Shown here: piece by piece, positions 26,399 through 34,161 of the stretch | Layout of the letters: every line of letters starts with the position of its first letter | Numbering within the stretch: the stretch's first letter is position 1 | Assembly: GCF_009711135.1 (NCBI RefSeq) | Contig: NZ_WMIC01000007.1 | Location: forward strand, 62,001-126,000 | Reading direction: 5' to 3' | Length of the DNA stretch: 64,000 nucleotides | DNA from: Flavobacterium sp. LC2016-01 | GTDB lineage: Bacteria > Bacteroidota > Bacteroidia > Flavobacteriales > Flavobacteriaceae | The notes under the pieces: generated by a model | Seen by the model: only the letters and a program-made list of their open reading frames with translations | What the model was told of the DNA's origin: nothing | The model's database searches: none | Made by a program: the position numbers and the translations under genes

Positions 26399-27595
26399 AT
26401 GAAAACTAAACTTTTTGCTTTAGCTCTTGCTACAGGTTTATTCTTAAATTCTTGCTCTAGCAGCGATGACCCAACTCCTGCACCTACACCTGCAACAGGC
26501 GAAATCACAGGTTCAATCACAGCAAACAAAACGTATGCTTATGGTAACTACACATTAAAAGGAATTGTAAAAATTAATTCTGGTGTAACTGTAACTTTTG
26601 AAGCAGGATCAACAATTACTATTGATAAAGCTACTGGAGACAACGCATTAGTTGTTTTAAAAGGTGGAAAATTAATCACTCAAGGTACTGCTGACAAACC
26701 AGTTGTATTTACAGAAAAATCTAAACTTCCAGGTTCTTGGGGTGGTATCATTGTTTACGGTGATGCTCCTGCAAAAGTAGCTGGTGGAGGAACTACTGGT
26801 ACATCTGAAGATGGTAACAAAATTTCTTACGGTGGAGCTAATGCTACTGATAATAGTGGTTCATTAGTATACACAAGAGTAGAATATGCTGGTTCTAAAT
26901 TAGCTGACGGAGAAAAAGAAAACAATGGTTTTACTTTCTATTCAGTAGGTTCAGGAACAGTTTTAGATCACTTAGTATCTTACAAAGGTGCTGATGACGG
27001 ATTCGAATTCTTCGGAGGAACTGTAAGTATGACAAATGCTATTTCTTACGGAAACTATGATGATGCTTTTGACTGGCAAGATGGATGGCAAGGTACTATC
27101 AATACAAACTGGTATGCTTACCAAACTGGAAAAGGTAACTACGGAATGGAAATTGAAGCGTCTTTAAATGATAACTCATTCGGACCAAAAGTTTCTAACA
27201 TTACTTTAAAAAGAGAAGCTGGTAACGTTCCTGAAGTTGGAGATAATCAAGTTGATGCTTTCCAATTCAAAAGAGAAGGTAACGGAGAATACAGCAACAT
27301 CGTAATCGATGGTTACGGTAACTTTACAACTACAACTGGAACTATTACTACTTACAAAGGTAGCGCTGTTAGTATCTTAGATGCTGCAACAAACGATCAC
27401 CAAGTGAAAACATCTAAAATCAAACTTTTAAATGTAAAAATCACTAACACAACAAATGTAACGCCAATCGGAGCTACTGACGCTATTGTTGTTGCTTTCC
27501 CTACTGGAACTTTCACTCCAAGTACTACTGCAACTGGAGCTTCATTAACTGCTGGAGCTTGGGCTACAGTTGACGGTGTAAACTTGATCAAATAA
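26399..27595 (+). CDS. Surface lipoprotein with right-handed beta-helix
   Basis: A 398-residue protein. Lipoprotein signal MKTKLFALALATGLFLNSC (Cys 19) is followed by SSSDDPTPAPTP, a Ser/Asp-rich stretch resembling the flavobacterial surface-export signal, plus a Pro/Thr linker. The mature domain has repeating 'ITIDKATGDNALVVLKGGKL', 'PVVFTEKSKLPGSWGGIIVY' and 'VEYAGSKL' type turns typical of parallel beta-helices, including the frequent WGGIIVYG motif. Codon usage is strongly biased, suggesting abundant expression. It could be the ligand-capturing partner of the preceding TonB receptor, taking the place SusD has elsewhere (inference). Confidence 0.82.
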   Translation: MKTKLFALALATGLFLNSCSSSDDPTPAPTPATGEITGSITANKTYAYGNYTLKGIVKINSGVTVTFEAGSTITIDKATGDNALVVLKGGKLITQGTADKPVVFTEKSKLPGSWGGIIVYGDAPAKVAGGGTTGTSEDGNKISYGGANATDNSGSLVYTRVEYAGSKLADGEKENNGFTFYSVGSGTVLDHLVSYKGADDGFEFFGGTVSMTNAISYGNYDDAFDWQDGWQGTINTNWYAYQTGKGNYGMEIEASLNDNSFGPKVSNITLKREAGNVPEVGDNQVDAFQFKREGNGEYSNIVIDGYGNFTTTTGTITTYKGSAVSILDAATNDHQVKTSKIKLLNVKITNTTNVTPIGATDAIVVAFPTGTFTPSTTATGASLTAGAWATVDGVNLIK

Positions 27596-27619
27596 TAAGA
27601 ATACACTTATAAAATGTTA

Positions 27620-27652
27620 AAAACATCCTAAATATTTAGGATGTTTTTTTTT
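27620..27652 (+). terminator. Terminator after the beta-helix lipoprotein
   Basis: A stem AAAACATCCTAAAT/ATTTAGGATGTTTT with nine T. Confidence 0.92.
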
Positions 27653-27704
27653 GGCGTAATTTTTGTAATTTTTTTTGTATATTTACACTAATCAAATTTA
27701 TGCG

Positions 27705-28043
27705 ATGGCAAAAAACTACTTTTATATTACATTCTTATTGGCTTTTTTCTTTACTGTAAGTGTTTCAGCACAAGACAGTAAACAATTACCAAAACCTCAA
27801 GAGTCTACTTCTATCGAGGGTCTAAGCTTGTACCCTAATCCAGTCACTGGCGGAAAAGTATACATCTCATCTAAAAATGATTTAGAGAAAGAAATTATCG
27901 TTTTTGATCTTCTGGGAAAAAAAGTACTCCAAACACATATCACTTCAAAAGAACTGAATGTTTCTGATTTAGCTCCCGGCGTTTATATCATCAAGATAAG
28001 TGAAGAAAATGCATCAGCAACCCGAAAGCTTATTATTCGGTAA
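27705..28043 (+). CDS. Signal peptide plus T9SS type A sorting domain only
   Basis: A 112-residue protein: signal peptide MAKNYFYITFLLAFFFTVSV..SAQ, a ~20-residue linker, then a complete T9SS C-terminal domain (GLSLYPNPVTGGKVYI, IIVFDLLGKKVL, LAPGVYIIKI, RKLIIR). No catalytic or binding domain precedes the sorting signal. The ATG at 27705 is chosen because it begins the signal peptide. It may be the relic of a larger secreted protein or a small surface protein in its own right. It follows the beta-helix lipoprotein but is separated by a terminator. Confidence 0.88.
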   Translation: MAKNYFYITFLLAFFFTVSVSAQDSKQLPKPQESTSIEGLSLYPNPVTGGKVYISSKNDLEKEIIVFDLLGKKVLQTHITSKELNVSDLAPGVYIIKISEENASATRKLIIR

Positions 28044-28050
28044 AATATAG

Positions 28051-28078
28051 AAAAAAGCTCCTTCTTAGGAGCTTTTTT
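28051..28078 (+). terminator. Terminator after the T9SS-domain gene
   Basis: A 12-bp stem AAAAAAGCTCCT/AGGAGCTTTTTT. Confidence 0.92.
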
Positions 28079-28080
28079 AG

Positions 28081-28181
28081 TTTTCAGTCGCAGTCACGGT
28101 TTTCAGTTTATATACTTTGCCGGAAACCGTGATTGAAAACTGCAACTGAAAACTGTCACTGAAAACTGCGACTGAAAACTA
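28081..28181. repeat. 'CAGTCGCAGTCACGGTTTTCAG' inverted word array
   Basis: The left arm (TTTTCAGTCGCAGTCACGGTT) is inverted at the right, where CTGAAAACTGC/CTGAAAACTGT words repeat four times every 12 bases. It fills the gap up to the LuxE-like promoter. Confidence 0.85.
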
Positions 28182-28188
28182 AAAACAA

Positions 28189-28196
28189 TATCTTTG
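28189..28196 (+). promoter_or_regulatory. -7 element TATCTTTG of the LuxE-like gene
   Basis: Exact TAnnTTTG match. Transcription would begin about 5-7 bases downstream, which excludes the TTG at 28194 as a start codon and points to the TTG at 28209. Confidence 0.6.
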
Positions 28197-28208
28197 CAAA
28201 AAAAAGTT

Positions 28209-29189
28209 TTGATCACAGCCAGCGATATATTTAGCATTTCGAGTCAGAAACAGTTTGAAAAAATAGCTTTAAAAGTGTTTCGTTTTCAGCACGAAAACAA
28301 TAAAGTGTATCGTGATTTTTGTGATTTTTTAAAAGTGAATCCACAGCAGGTAAAATCACTGAAACAAATTCCGTTTTTGCCTATTCAATTTTTCAAATCT
28401 CACGAAGTAGTTTCTACCACTGATTTTCCTCAGGTAACTTTTACCAGCAGCGGTACAACCGGAATGGTTACCAGCCGACATTTAGTTACTGATGTTTCCC
28501 TTTATGAAGAAAGCTATCGTCAGGGATTTTCTCAATTTTATGGCAATATCGAAGATTACGTTGTTTTAGCCCTTTTGCCGTCTTATTTAGAACGCGACGG
28601 CTCTTCACTAATTTATATGGTCGACGATCTGATAAAGCTCTCGAATCAGCCTGAAAGCGGGTTTTATTTACACAATCATGACGACTTAATTAAGAAACTT
28701 ACTGAACTTGATGAATCTGGTCAGAATGTAATTTTAATTGGCGTTACTTATGCTTTATTAGATCTGATTGAAAAACATCAATTTCAGCTTCAAAATACCA
28801 TAATAATGGAAACTGGAGGCATGAAAGGAAAACGAAAAGAAATGATTCGCGAAGAGCTTCATGAATTGCTGTGCAAAGGTTTTGGCGTTACATCAATTCA
28901 TTCAGAATACGGAATGACTGAACTTTTGGCACAAGCCTATTCACTGGGAGACGGTGTTTTTGAATGTCCTTCATGGATGAATATTTTAGTGCGCGATCCA
29001 GAAGATGCGCTTACATATGTAAACGACGGAAAAACCGGAGGCATCAATGTTATAGATTTGGCCAATATTAATTCTTGTTCTTTTATTGCAACGCAGGATT
29101 TAGGCAAAAAAAATCCCAACAACTCTTTTGAAGTTTTGGGACGTTTTGATAATTCTGATATCAGAGGCTGTAACCTGATGGTTTTGTAA
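28209..29189 (+). CDS. LuxE-like acyl-protein synthetase / acyltransferase
   Basis: About 326 residues. Adenylate-forming features of the LuxE family: TFTSSGTTGMVTSRH (phosphate-binding loop), TGGMKGKRKEM, and HSEYGMTELLAQAYS (the Y-G-M-T-E-L-L motif). LuxE activates or transfers fatty acyl groups; flavobacterial members are of unknown role and no lux genes are present. There is no in-frame ATG near the start; a TTG at 28209 giving MITASDIF is preferred because the -7 box overlaps the earlier TTG at 28194. Part of its 3' end is duplicated at 29651-29742. Confidence 0.85.
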   Translation: MITASDIFSISSQKQFEKIALKVFRFQHENNKVYRDFCDFLKVNPQQVKSLKQIPFLPIQFFKSHEVVSTTDFPQVTFTSSGTTGMVTSRHLVTDVSLYEESYRQGFSQFYGNIEDYVVLALLPSYLERDGSSLIYMVDDLIKLSNQPESGFYLHNHDDLIKKLTELDESGQNVILIGVTYALLDLIEKHQFQLQNTIIMETGGMKGKRKEMIREELHELLCKGFGVTSIHSEYGMTELLAQAYSLGDGVFECPSWMNILVRDPEDALTYVNDGKTGGINVIDLANINSCSFIATQDLGKKNPNNSFEVLGRFDNSDIRGCNLMVL

Positions 29190-29224
29190 AATGTTTAATC
29201 GTTGATTTGTTAATTCGTTTAACC
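29106..29224 (+). repeat. Direct repeat, copy 1 (3' end of LuxE-like gene and downstream)
   Basis: AAATCCCAACAAC ... TTGGGACGTTTTGATAAT plus the downstream TTTAATCGTTGATTTGTT..TCGTTTAA recur at 29651-29742. This copy includes the last ~28 codons of the LuxE-like gene. Confidence 0.8.
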
Positions 29225-29237
29225 GAAAAAAAACAAA

Positions 29238-29585
29238 CTATAAATCGCCTTGATTTTCATTGTTAATTCCAATATCATCTATACTATCTTCTTTTAGTAA
29301 TTCTCTTTCACCTTTATATTCTAAAAGCTTATAAATTCCATAACAAGCTAAACCGCCGCAAAGTATAAAAAACAAATTCCATCCTGGATTTATAGAATCT
29401 TCACTTACAGCACTTGCATCACCAAGAAAGGCTAAGCAAAGACCAAGACCAAATCCAGAAACAATTGTTCCTCCGTAATAAGCTACAATTCCTATAAAAA
29501 AATAGAGCCACTTGTTCTTGCCATATTCTTCAGCCAAATTGGCAAATGCTTTCCAAATCCAATAAATAAATAAAATTCCAATCAT
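29238..29585 (-). CDS. Small membrane protein of unknown function
   Basis: A 115-residue protein with three hydrophobic segments (about 2-15, 28-53 and 68-88) and an acidic C-terminal tail (LLKEDSIDDIGINNENQGDL). I do not recognise a family. It lies between two copies of the LuxE-like 3' end (29106-29224 and 29651-29742), which suggests insertion together with a duplication. Confidence 0.7.
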   Translation of the reverse strand: MIGILFIYWIWKAFANLAEEYGKNKWLYFFIGIVAYYGGTIVSGFGLGLCLAFLGDASAVSEDSINPGWNLFFILCGGLACYGIYKLLEYKGERELLKEDSIDDIGINNENQGDL

Positions 29586-29650
29586 AGGTTTGTTGTTTTA
29601 GTTAGGGAATAAACTTACTAAAAAAAACATTCGATTTTATTTTCATTCAA

Positions 29651-29742
29651 AATAAAAAAATCCCAACAACACTTTCATGCTATTGGGACGTTTTGATAAT
29701 ATATTACGGTTTAATCCTTGATTTGTTGAAATCGTTTAATCG
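29651..29742 (+). repeat. Direct repeat, copy 2: decayed LuxE-like 3' remnant
   Basis: It matches copy 1 over TCCCAACAAC..CTTT and TTGGGACGTTTTGATAAT, then lacks about 30 bases, then resumes with TTTAATCCTTGATTTGTT. It has no open frame of its own. TCCCAA/TTGGGA can also form a short hairpin. Confidence 0.75.
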
Positions 29743-29787
29743 GCTTCAAACTCGATTAAACAATTAACCGATTAAACACTTAAACAG
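29706..29787. repeat. 'GTTTAATC..GATTAAAC' word array
   Basis: CGTTTAATCGG and CGATTAAACAATTAACCGATTAAAC words form inverted pairs immediately after the tyrS stop codon. Confidence 0.7.
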
Positions 29788-31075
29788 TTCTAATCACAAA
29801 ATAGTTTTTCTTTCCGCTTTGTAACAAAACAAACTGATTGTTGATTAAATCATTCGCTGTTAAAACAAAATCTTCTTTAATTTTTTCTCTGTTTACCGAA
29901 ATTGAATTTGCCGTTAAAGCTCTTCTCGCCTCTCCGTTTGATTTAAAGAAACCTGTTTTTTCGTTTAAAACTGAAATAATATCCAATCCGTTTTCTAAAT
30001 CAGCTTTTGCAATTTCTGCCTGCGGAACTCCGTCAAAAACTTCTAAAAAAGTTGCTTCGTCTAATTGTTTCAAATCTTCTGCTGTAGAACTTCCAAACAA
30101 AATATTCGAAGCCTGAATTGCTTTCTCTAAAGCTTCTTTTCCGTGTACAAAAGTCGTGATTTCTTCTGCTAATTTTTTCTGCAAAATCCACAAATGCGGC
30201 GCTACCTCATGTTCTTCAATCAGAGCATCAATTACATCTTTATCTAAAAAAGTAAAGATTTTGATATATTTTTTCGCATCAATGTCAGTTACTTTCAACC
30301 AGAATTGGTAAAATGCATAAACAGAAGTTTTATCAGCATCCAACCAAACATTTCCGCCTTCAGATTTTCCAAATTTAGATCCGTCTGCTTTTGTGATCAA
30401 TGGCGTAGTCAAAGCAAAAGCTTTTGCATTTTCGCCACCCATTCTGCGTACTAATTCCGTACCAGTGGTAATATTTCCCCATTGGTCAGAACCTCCCATT
30501 TGTAAAAGGCAGTTGTTATTTTTATATAAATGATAAAAATCGTATCCCTGAATTAATTGATAAGTGAATTCCGTAAAAGACATTCCTTCACCTTCTCCAC
30601 TCAATCTTTTCTTCACAGAGTCTTTCGCCATCATATAATTTACCGTGATACGTTTTCCAACTTCACGTGCAAAATCAATAAACGAAAACTCTTTCATCCA
30701 GTCATAGTTGTTTACCATAATTGGAGAATTTGCTTCTTTTGAATTAAAGTCTAAGAAACGAGACAGAACGCTTTTAATTCCGGCAACATTTTTAGCTAAA
30801 GTTTCTTCGTTCAACAGATTTCTTTCGTCAGATTTTCCAGAAGGATCACCAATCATTCCAGTCGCGCCGCCCACAAGAGCAATTGGCTGATGACCAAAAT
30901 TCTTTAAATGAACCAATAAAATAATCTGAACCATACTGCCGATATGCAGTGAATCTGCCGTTGGATCAAAACCAATATAAGCCGATGTCACCTCTTTTAG
31001 CAATTGTTCTTCCGTTCCTGGCATGCTATCATGGTACAAACCGCGCCACTTTAATTCTTCAACTAGATTCTTCAT
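29780..31075 (-). CDS. tyrS: Tyrosyl-tRNA synthetase
   Basis: A 431-residue class I synthetase charging tRNA-Tyr. The ATP-binding HIGH-type motif is H44-I-G-S, the KMSKS-type motif is KFGKS (in ADGSKFGKSEGGN), and tyrosine-binding GYDFYHLYKNNNCLLQMGGS is shown here by GYDF and QMGGSDQW. A C-terminal S4 RNA-binding domain carries KSNGEARRAL. The start is set at 31075 because an upstream in-frame ATG (31096) lies inside the -7 promoter box. Confidence 0.97.
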   Translation of the reverse strand: MKNLVEELKWRGLYHDSMPGTEEQLLKEVTSAYIGFDPTADSLHIGSMVQIILLVHLKNFGHQPIALVGGATGMIGDPSGKSDERNLLNEETLAKNVAGIKSVLSRFLDFNSKEANSPIMVNNYDWMKEFSFIDFAREVGKRITVNYMMAKDSVKKRLSGEGEGMSFTEFTYQLIQGYDFYHLYKNNNCLLQMGGSDQWGNITTGTELVRRMGGENAKAFALTTPLITKADGSKFGKSEGGNVWLDADKTSVYAFYQFWLKVTDIDAKKYIKIFTFLDKDVIDALIEEHEVAPHLWILQKKLAEEITTFVHGKEALEKAIQASNILFGSSTAEDLKQLDEATFLEVFDGVPQAEIAKADLENGLDIISVLNEKTGFFKSNGEARRALTANSISVNREKIKEDFVLTANDLINNQFVLLQSGKKNYFVIRTV

Positions 31076-31093
31076 TTTTAATAATATTTTGCG

Positions 31094-31124
31094 CAAATAT
31101 AATCAATGGCAATGGCAATATCAA
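31094..31124 (-). promoter_or_regulatory. tyrS promoter
   Basis: TTG (31124-31122), a 20-base spacer and TATATTTG (31101-31094) on the minus strand: a full Flavobacterium consensus. It predicts a leader of only about 10-15 bases and fixes the start codon. Confidence 0.8.
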
Positions 31125-31268
31125 AAAGCAATACTAAATCAGATATAATAAAAGCGAAGAAAAACTTGAAGTTTTAAAACTTTTGATCAAAAAAAAACTA
31201 AAAATGAGGAAACCCGTAAAAATGACCATTCTTTTTTTTCTAGTTTCGCCGACATCAAAAATATAACA

Positions 31269-32522
31269 ATGAAAAAAATATTACTATTTACTCTCTTACT
31301 TTACTGCTCTTTTATCAATGCACAAATTTCTTTTGAAAAAGGCTACTTTATTTCAAACGATGGCCAGCGAACAGAATGTTTTATCAAAAATCTAGACTGG
31401 AAAAACACTCCTAAAGACTTTAAATACAAAACAGATCCTAGCGAAAAAGAATTTAAAACTGAAAATATTGCTAATATTCAGGAATTTGGAATTACTAATG
31501 AAAGCACGTATAAAAAATTTAAAATCAAAATCGATCGCTCAAGTAATGAACTAAAAAAAATGCTTACAAACAAAGAGCCTATCTGGAGTGAAGAAGTTAT
31601 CTTTCTAAAAGTCCTTGTAAAAGGCGATGCAACTTTATATAGTTTCAGCGACGAAAGCATCACTCGCTACTTCTATGAAACAAAAACGATTCCGACAGAA
31701 CAGCTTATTAATGTAAAATATATTGAATCTGACAACAACGAGGGAGCTGAAAAAGTTATTGAAAGCAATGAGTATAAAACGCAGCTTTTTAAAAATGTAA
31801 AATCGGACAATATAACCGAAAATGATATTGCAAGACTTACTTATAAAAAAGCTGATCTTGTTAAGTATTTCAACAAATACAACAATGCTGTCAATCCAAA
31901 TGCGGCTCCAAAAGCAGAAGAAAACACAACAAAAGGAGCTTTTCATATAAAAATAGCTCCCGCAGTAAGTTTTGTTTCTTTATCTGCTAACAACACTGGT
32001 AATTCAAACTTTAATGTTGATTTTGACAGTAAGGTTATTTTCAAAATTGGTTTTGAGGCAGAATATGTTTTGCCTTACAATAAAAACAAATGGAGCGTTT
32101 TCACGAATCCATCTTACCAAAAATATGAAAACGAAAAAATATACCTGGTGCCAACAGGATTTGTATCGATTCCTGATAAAGAATACAAAGCAAGTGCGAA
32201 TTATAATACTATTCAAGTACCACTAGGAATCAGACATTATATGTTTTTAAATGAAAACTCGAAACTTTTCATTAATGCAGCATATGTTATCGACTTGGGT
32301 TCTAAGGCAAGCATAACATACACAGACGTAGCTACTAATACAGTTACCGAATTTAAAAGCAATACTGGAGCAAATTTCGCCTTTGGACTAGGTTATAATT
32401 TTAAAAACAAATTTAGCGGCGAACTGCGATTAAACACAAAAAAGCAGCTAATGCGTGATTACTTGAATTACTCTACAAATTATAGTTCAGTAGATTTTGT
32501 TTTAGCTTATACCATTTTCTAA
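31269..32522 (+). CDS. Secreted outer-membrane beta-barrel-like protein
   Basis: A 417-residue protein with signal peptide MKKILLFTLLLYCSFINAQ. The first half (ISNDGQRTECFIKNLDWKNT, ENIANIQEFGI) is a domain often seen at the start of flavobacterial membrane proteins. The second half has alternating strands with glycine and aromatic girdles (FHIKIAPAVSFVSLSAN, FGLGYNFKNKFSGELRL) ending DFVLAYTIF, the pattern of small PorT/OmpW-like barrels. The ligand is unknown. It is a single gene followed by a strong terminator. Confidence 0.78.
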   Translation: MKKILLFTLLLYCSFINAQISFEKGYFISNDGQRTECFIKNLDWKNTPKDFKYKTDPSEKEFKTENIANIQEFGITNESTYKKFKIKIDRSSNELKKMLTNKEPIWSEEVIFLKVLVKGDATLYSFSDESITRYFYETKTIPTEQLINVKYIESDNNEGAEKVIESNEYKTQLFKNVKSDNITENDIARLTYKKADLVKYFNKYNNAVNPNAAPKAEENTTKGAFHIKIAPAVSFVSLSANNTGNSNFNVDFDSKVIFKIGFEAEYVLPYNKNKWSVFTNPSYQKYENEKIYLVPTGFVSIPDKEYKASANYNTIQVPLGIRHYMFLNENSKLFINAAYVIDLGSKASITYTDVATNTVTEFKSNTGANFAFGLGYNFKNKFSGELRLNTKKQLMRDYLNYSTNYSSVDFVLAYTIF

Positions 32523-32540
32523 ACTATTTTATTATATCAC

Positions 32541-32588
32541 AAATGCTGTCAGAATATTTAAACTAATATTTTGGCAGCATTTTTTTTT
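32541..32588. terminator. Terminator after the barrel-like protein
   Basis: A long imperfect stem AAATGCTGTC..AATATT / AATATT..GGCAGCATTT with nine T on the plus strand. Confidence 0.88.
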
Positions 32589-32678
32589 GCGTTTGAAATT
32601 CAAACAAAATCAAAAAACCGCTGCAACTTTGAGCCTTTGTCTCTTTGCATCTTCCAAGCAAAAACTTATATTTACAAA

Positions 32679-33680
32679 ATGGTATTAGTAACTGGAGGAA
32701 CAGGTTTAGTAGGCTCGCATTTATTACTTCATTTAATTGAAAATGGAGAAAATGTACGGGCAATTTACCGCAGTCAAAACAACATTCAAAAAACAAAATC
32801 GGTTTTTGAACTTTATAAAAAAGGTGATTTGTTTGATAAAATAGAATGGCTTGAAGCCGATATTTTAGATGTTCCTTCTCTCGAAATTGCTTTCAATAAT
32901 ATTGATTACGTTTATCATTGCGCCGCATTAATTTCTTTTGATCCAAAAGATGAAGACGCACTGCGAAAAACCAATATTGAAGGAACAGCCAATATGGTCA
33001 ATTTTTCAATAGCGCGCGGAATAAAAAAATTCTGTTTTATAAGTTCTATTGCTGCATTAGGAGATTTAGCACCACATGAAACCTTCATCACTGAAGAAAC
33101 CGACTGGAATCCTGAAAAACCACATAGTGATTATGCCATTTCTAAATATGGCGCCGAAATGGAAGTTTGGCGTGCCGTTCAAGAAGGTCTGGATATTATA
33201 ATTGTAAATCCGGGAGTGATTTTAGGACCGATTCCGAAAACAAAAAACACACAACAAGGAAGTGCCGAATTATACGTAAAAGTCGCAAACGGACTTCCCT
33301 TTTACACACTCGGAAGCACAGGTTTTATTTCCGTTGACGATGTTGTAAAAACAGCTTCTCAGTTAATGAAAAGCGACATCAAAAATGAGCGTTTTACCTT
33401 AATTGCAGAAAATGTAGTTTTTAAAGACATTCTTGATACGATTGCAACGGTTTTAAAAGTAAAAAAACCACGCATTCACGCAAAACCGTTTTTAATGAAT
33501 GTTCTTTGGATGACAGATGCTGTTTTTTCAACTTTATTCTTTCAAAAAAGACGCCTGACAAAAGCAACTGCAAAATCATCGTATTCGAAAGATCTTTATT
33601 CTAATGAAAAAATAAAAACCGCTCTAGGAACGGTTTTTCAGGATGTACATGAGTACATTATAAATATTTCAAAACTATAA
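32679..33680 (+). CDS. NAD-dependent epimerase/dehydratase (extended SDR)
   Basis: A 333-residue enzyme. Nucleotide-binding loop G6-G-T-G-L-V-G12 in MVLVTGGTGLVGSHLL, an acidic end of the second strand, and the catalytic Y-x-x-x-K (SDYAISKYGAEM). It resembles dihydroflavonol reductase/cholesterol dehydrogenase-like extended SDRs; the substrate is unknown. The ATG at 32679 is used because it opens the Rossmann strand; the 36 codons upstream run through the terminator and leader. It converges with the DUF4296 gene, 4 bases apart. Confidence 0.9.
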   Translation: MVLVTGGTGLVGSHLLLHLIENGENVRAIYRSQNNIQKTKSVFELYKKGDLFDKIEWLEADILDVPSLEIAFNNIDYVYHCAALISFDPKDEDALRKTNIEGTANMVNFSIARGIKKFCFISSIAALGDLAPHETFITEETDWNPEKPHSDYAISKYGAEMEVWRAVQEGLDIIIVNPGVILGPIPKTKNTQQGSAELYVKVANGLPFYTLGSTGFISVDDVVKTASQLMKSDIKNERFTLIAENVVFKDILDTIATVLKVKKPRIHAKPFLMNVLWMTDAVFSTLFFQKRRLTKATAKSSYSKDLYSNEKIKTALGTVFQDVHEYIINISKL

Positions 33681-33684
33681 TTAA

Positions 33685-34152
33685 TTATTTGTCTAAAAGC
33701 TTTTCTCTGCTCTTTGGATCAATATTTACCGGTTTTGCTGCTTTTTTTATAGAATCTTTAGCTTTTTCAGCTGCTTTCTTCGCTGTTTTTGCTGCCTTTT
33801 TATCCTCTATTTTAACTATTGAATCTGTAGCGCGCTGCTGCACTGCCAATCGCTTGCCTAACTCATCAAACATATCTTTATACGTTTCATAATCAGAAGC
33901 ATAAAAAATATTGCTTTGTGCAAACTGAAGACTATCTACCTTATATTTTTTATAGATAAACTTCTTCGGATCTGATTCAACTGAATCCAAAGACAGCGGA
34001 TTTTGATATTTCATTGCTTCCAAAATAGAAAGATCATACATAATATCAACCATTTTCCCTCTTTCAATAAGTCCTTTTGGCTCTTTTACAAGCTCTTTTT
34101 TACAGCTTACAGAAAGAAACAAAACCAATATTATAAATACAAAATTCTTCAT
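33685..34152 (-). CDS. DUF4296 lipoprotein
   Basis: A 155-residue lipoprotein (signal to Cys 17, LSVSC). The DUF4296 core includes GKMVDIMYDLSILEAMKYQN and FAQSNIFYASDYETYKDMFD. A Lys/Ala-rich tail (DKKAAKTAKKAAEKAKDSIK) follows. The function is unknown, but it regularly lies in flavobacterial operons with dihydroorotase and a Dpm1-type glycosyltransferase, as here (9 bases after the pyrC stop). Confidence 0.88.
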   Translation of the reverse strand: MKNFVFIILVLFLSVSCKKELVKEPKGLIERGKMVDIMYDLSILEAMKYQNPLSLDSVESDPKKFIYKKYKVDSLQFAQSNIFYASDYETYKDMFDELGKRLAVQQRATDSIVKIEDKKAAKTAKKAAEKAKDSIKKAAKPVNIDPKSREKLLDK

Positions 34153-34161
34153 TTCAGTTTT

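Noticed and set aside
31076..31096. Seven-codon N-terminal extension of TyrS
   Set aside because: The upstream ATG lies in the -7 promoter element and could not be in the transcript.
32571..32678. 36-codon N-terminal extension of the SDR protein
   Set aside because: It runs through the terminator and leader; the Rossmann strand begins at the ATG at 32679.
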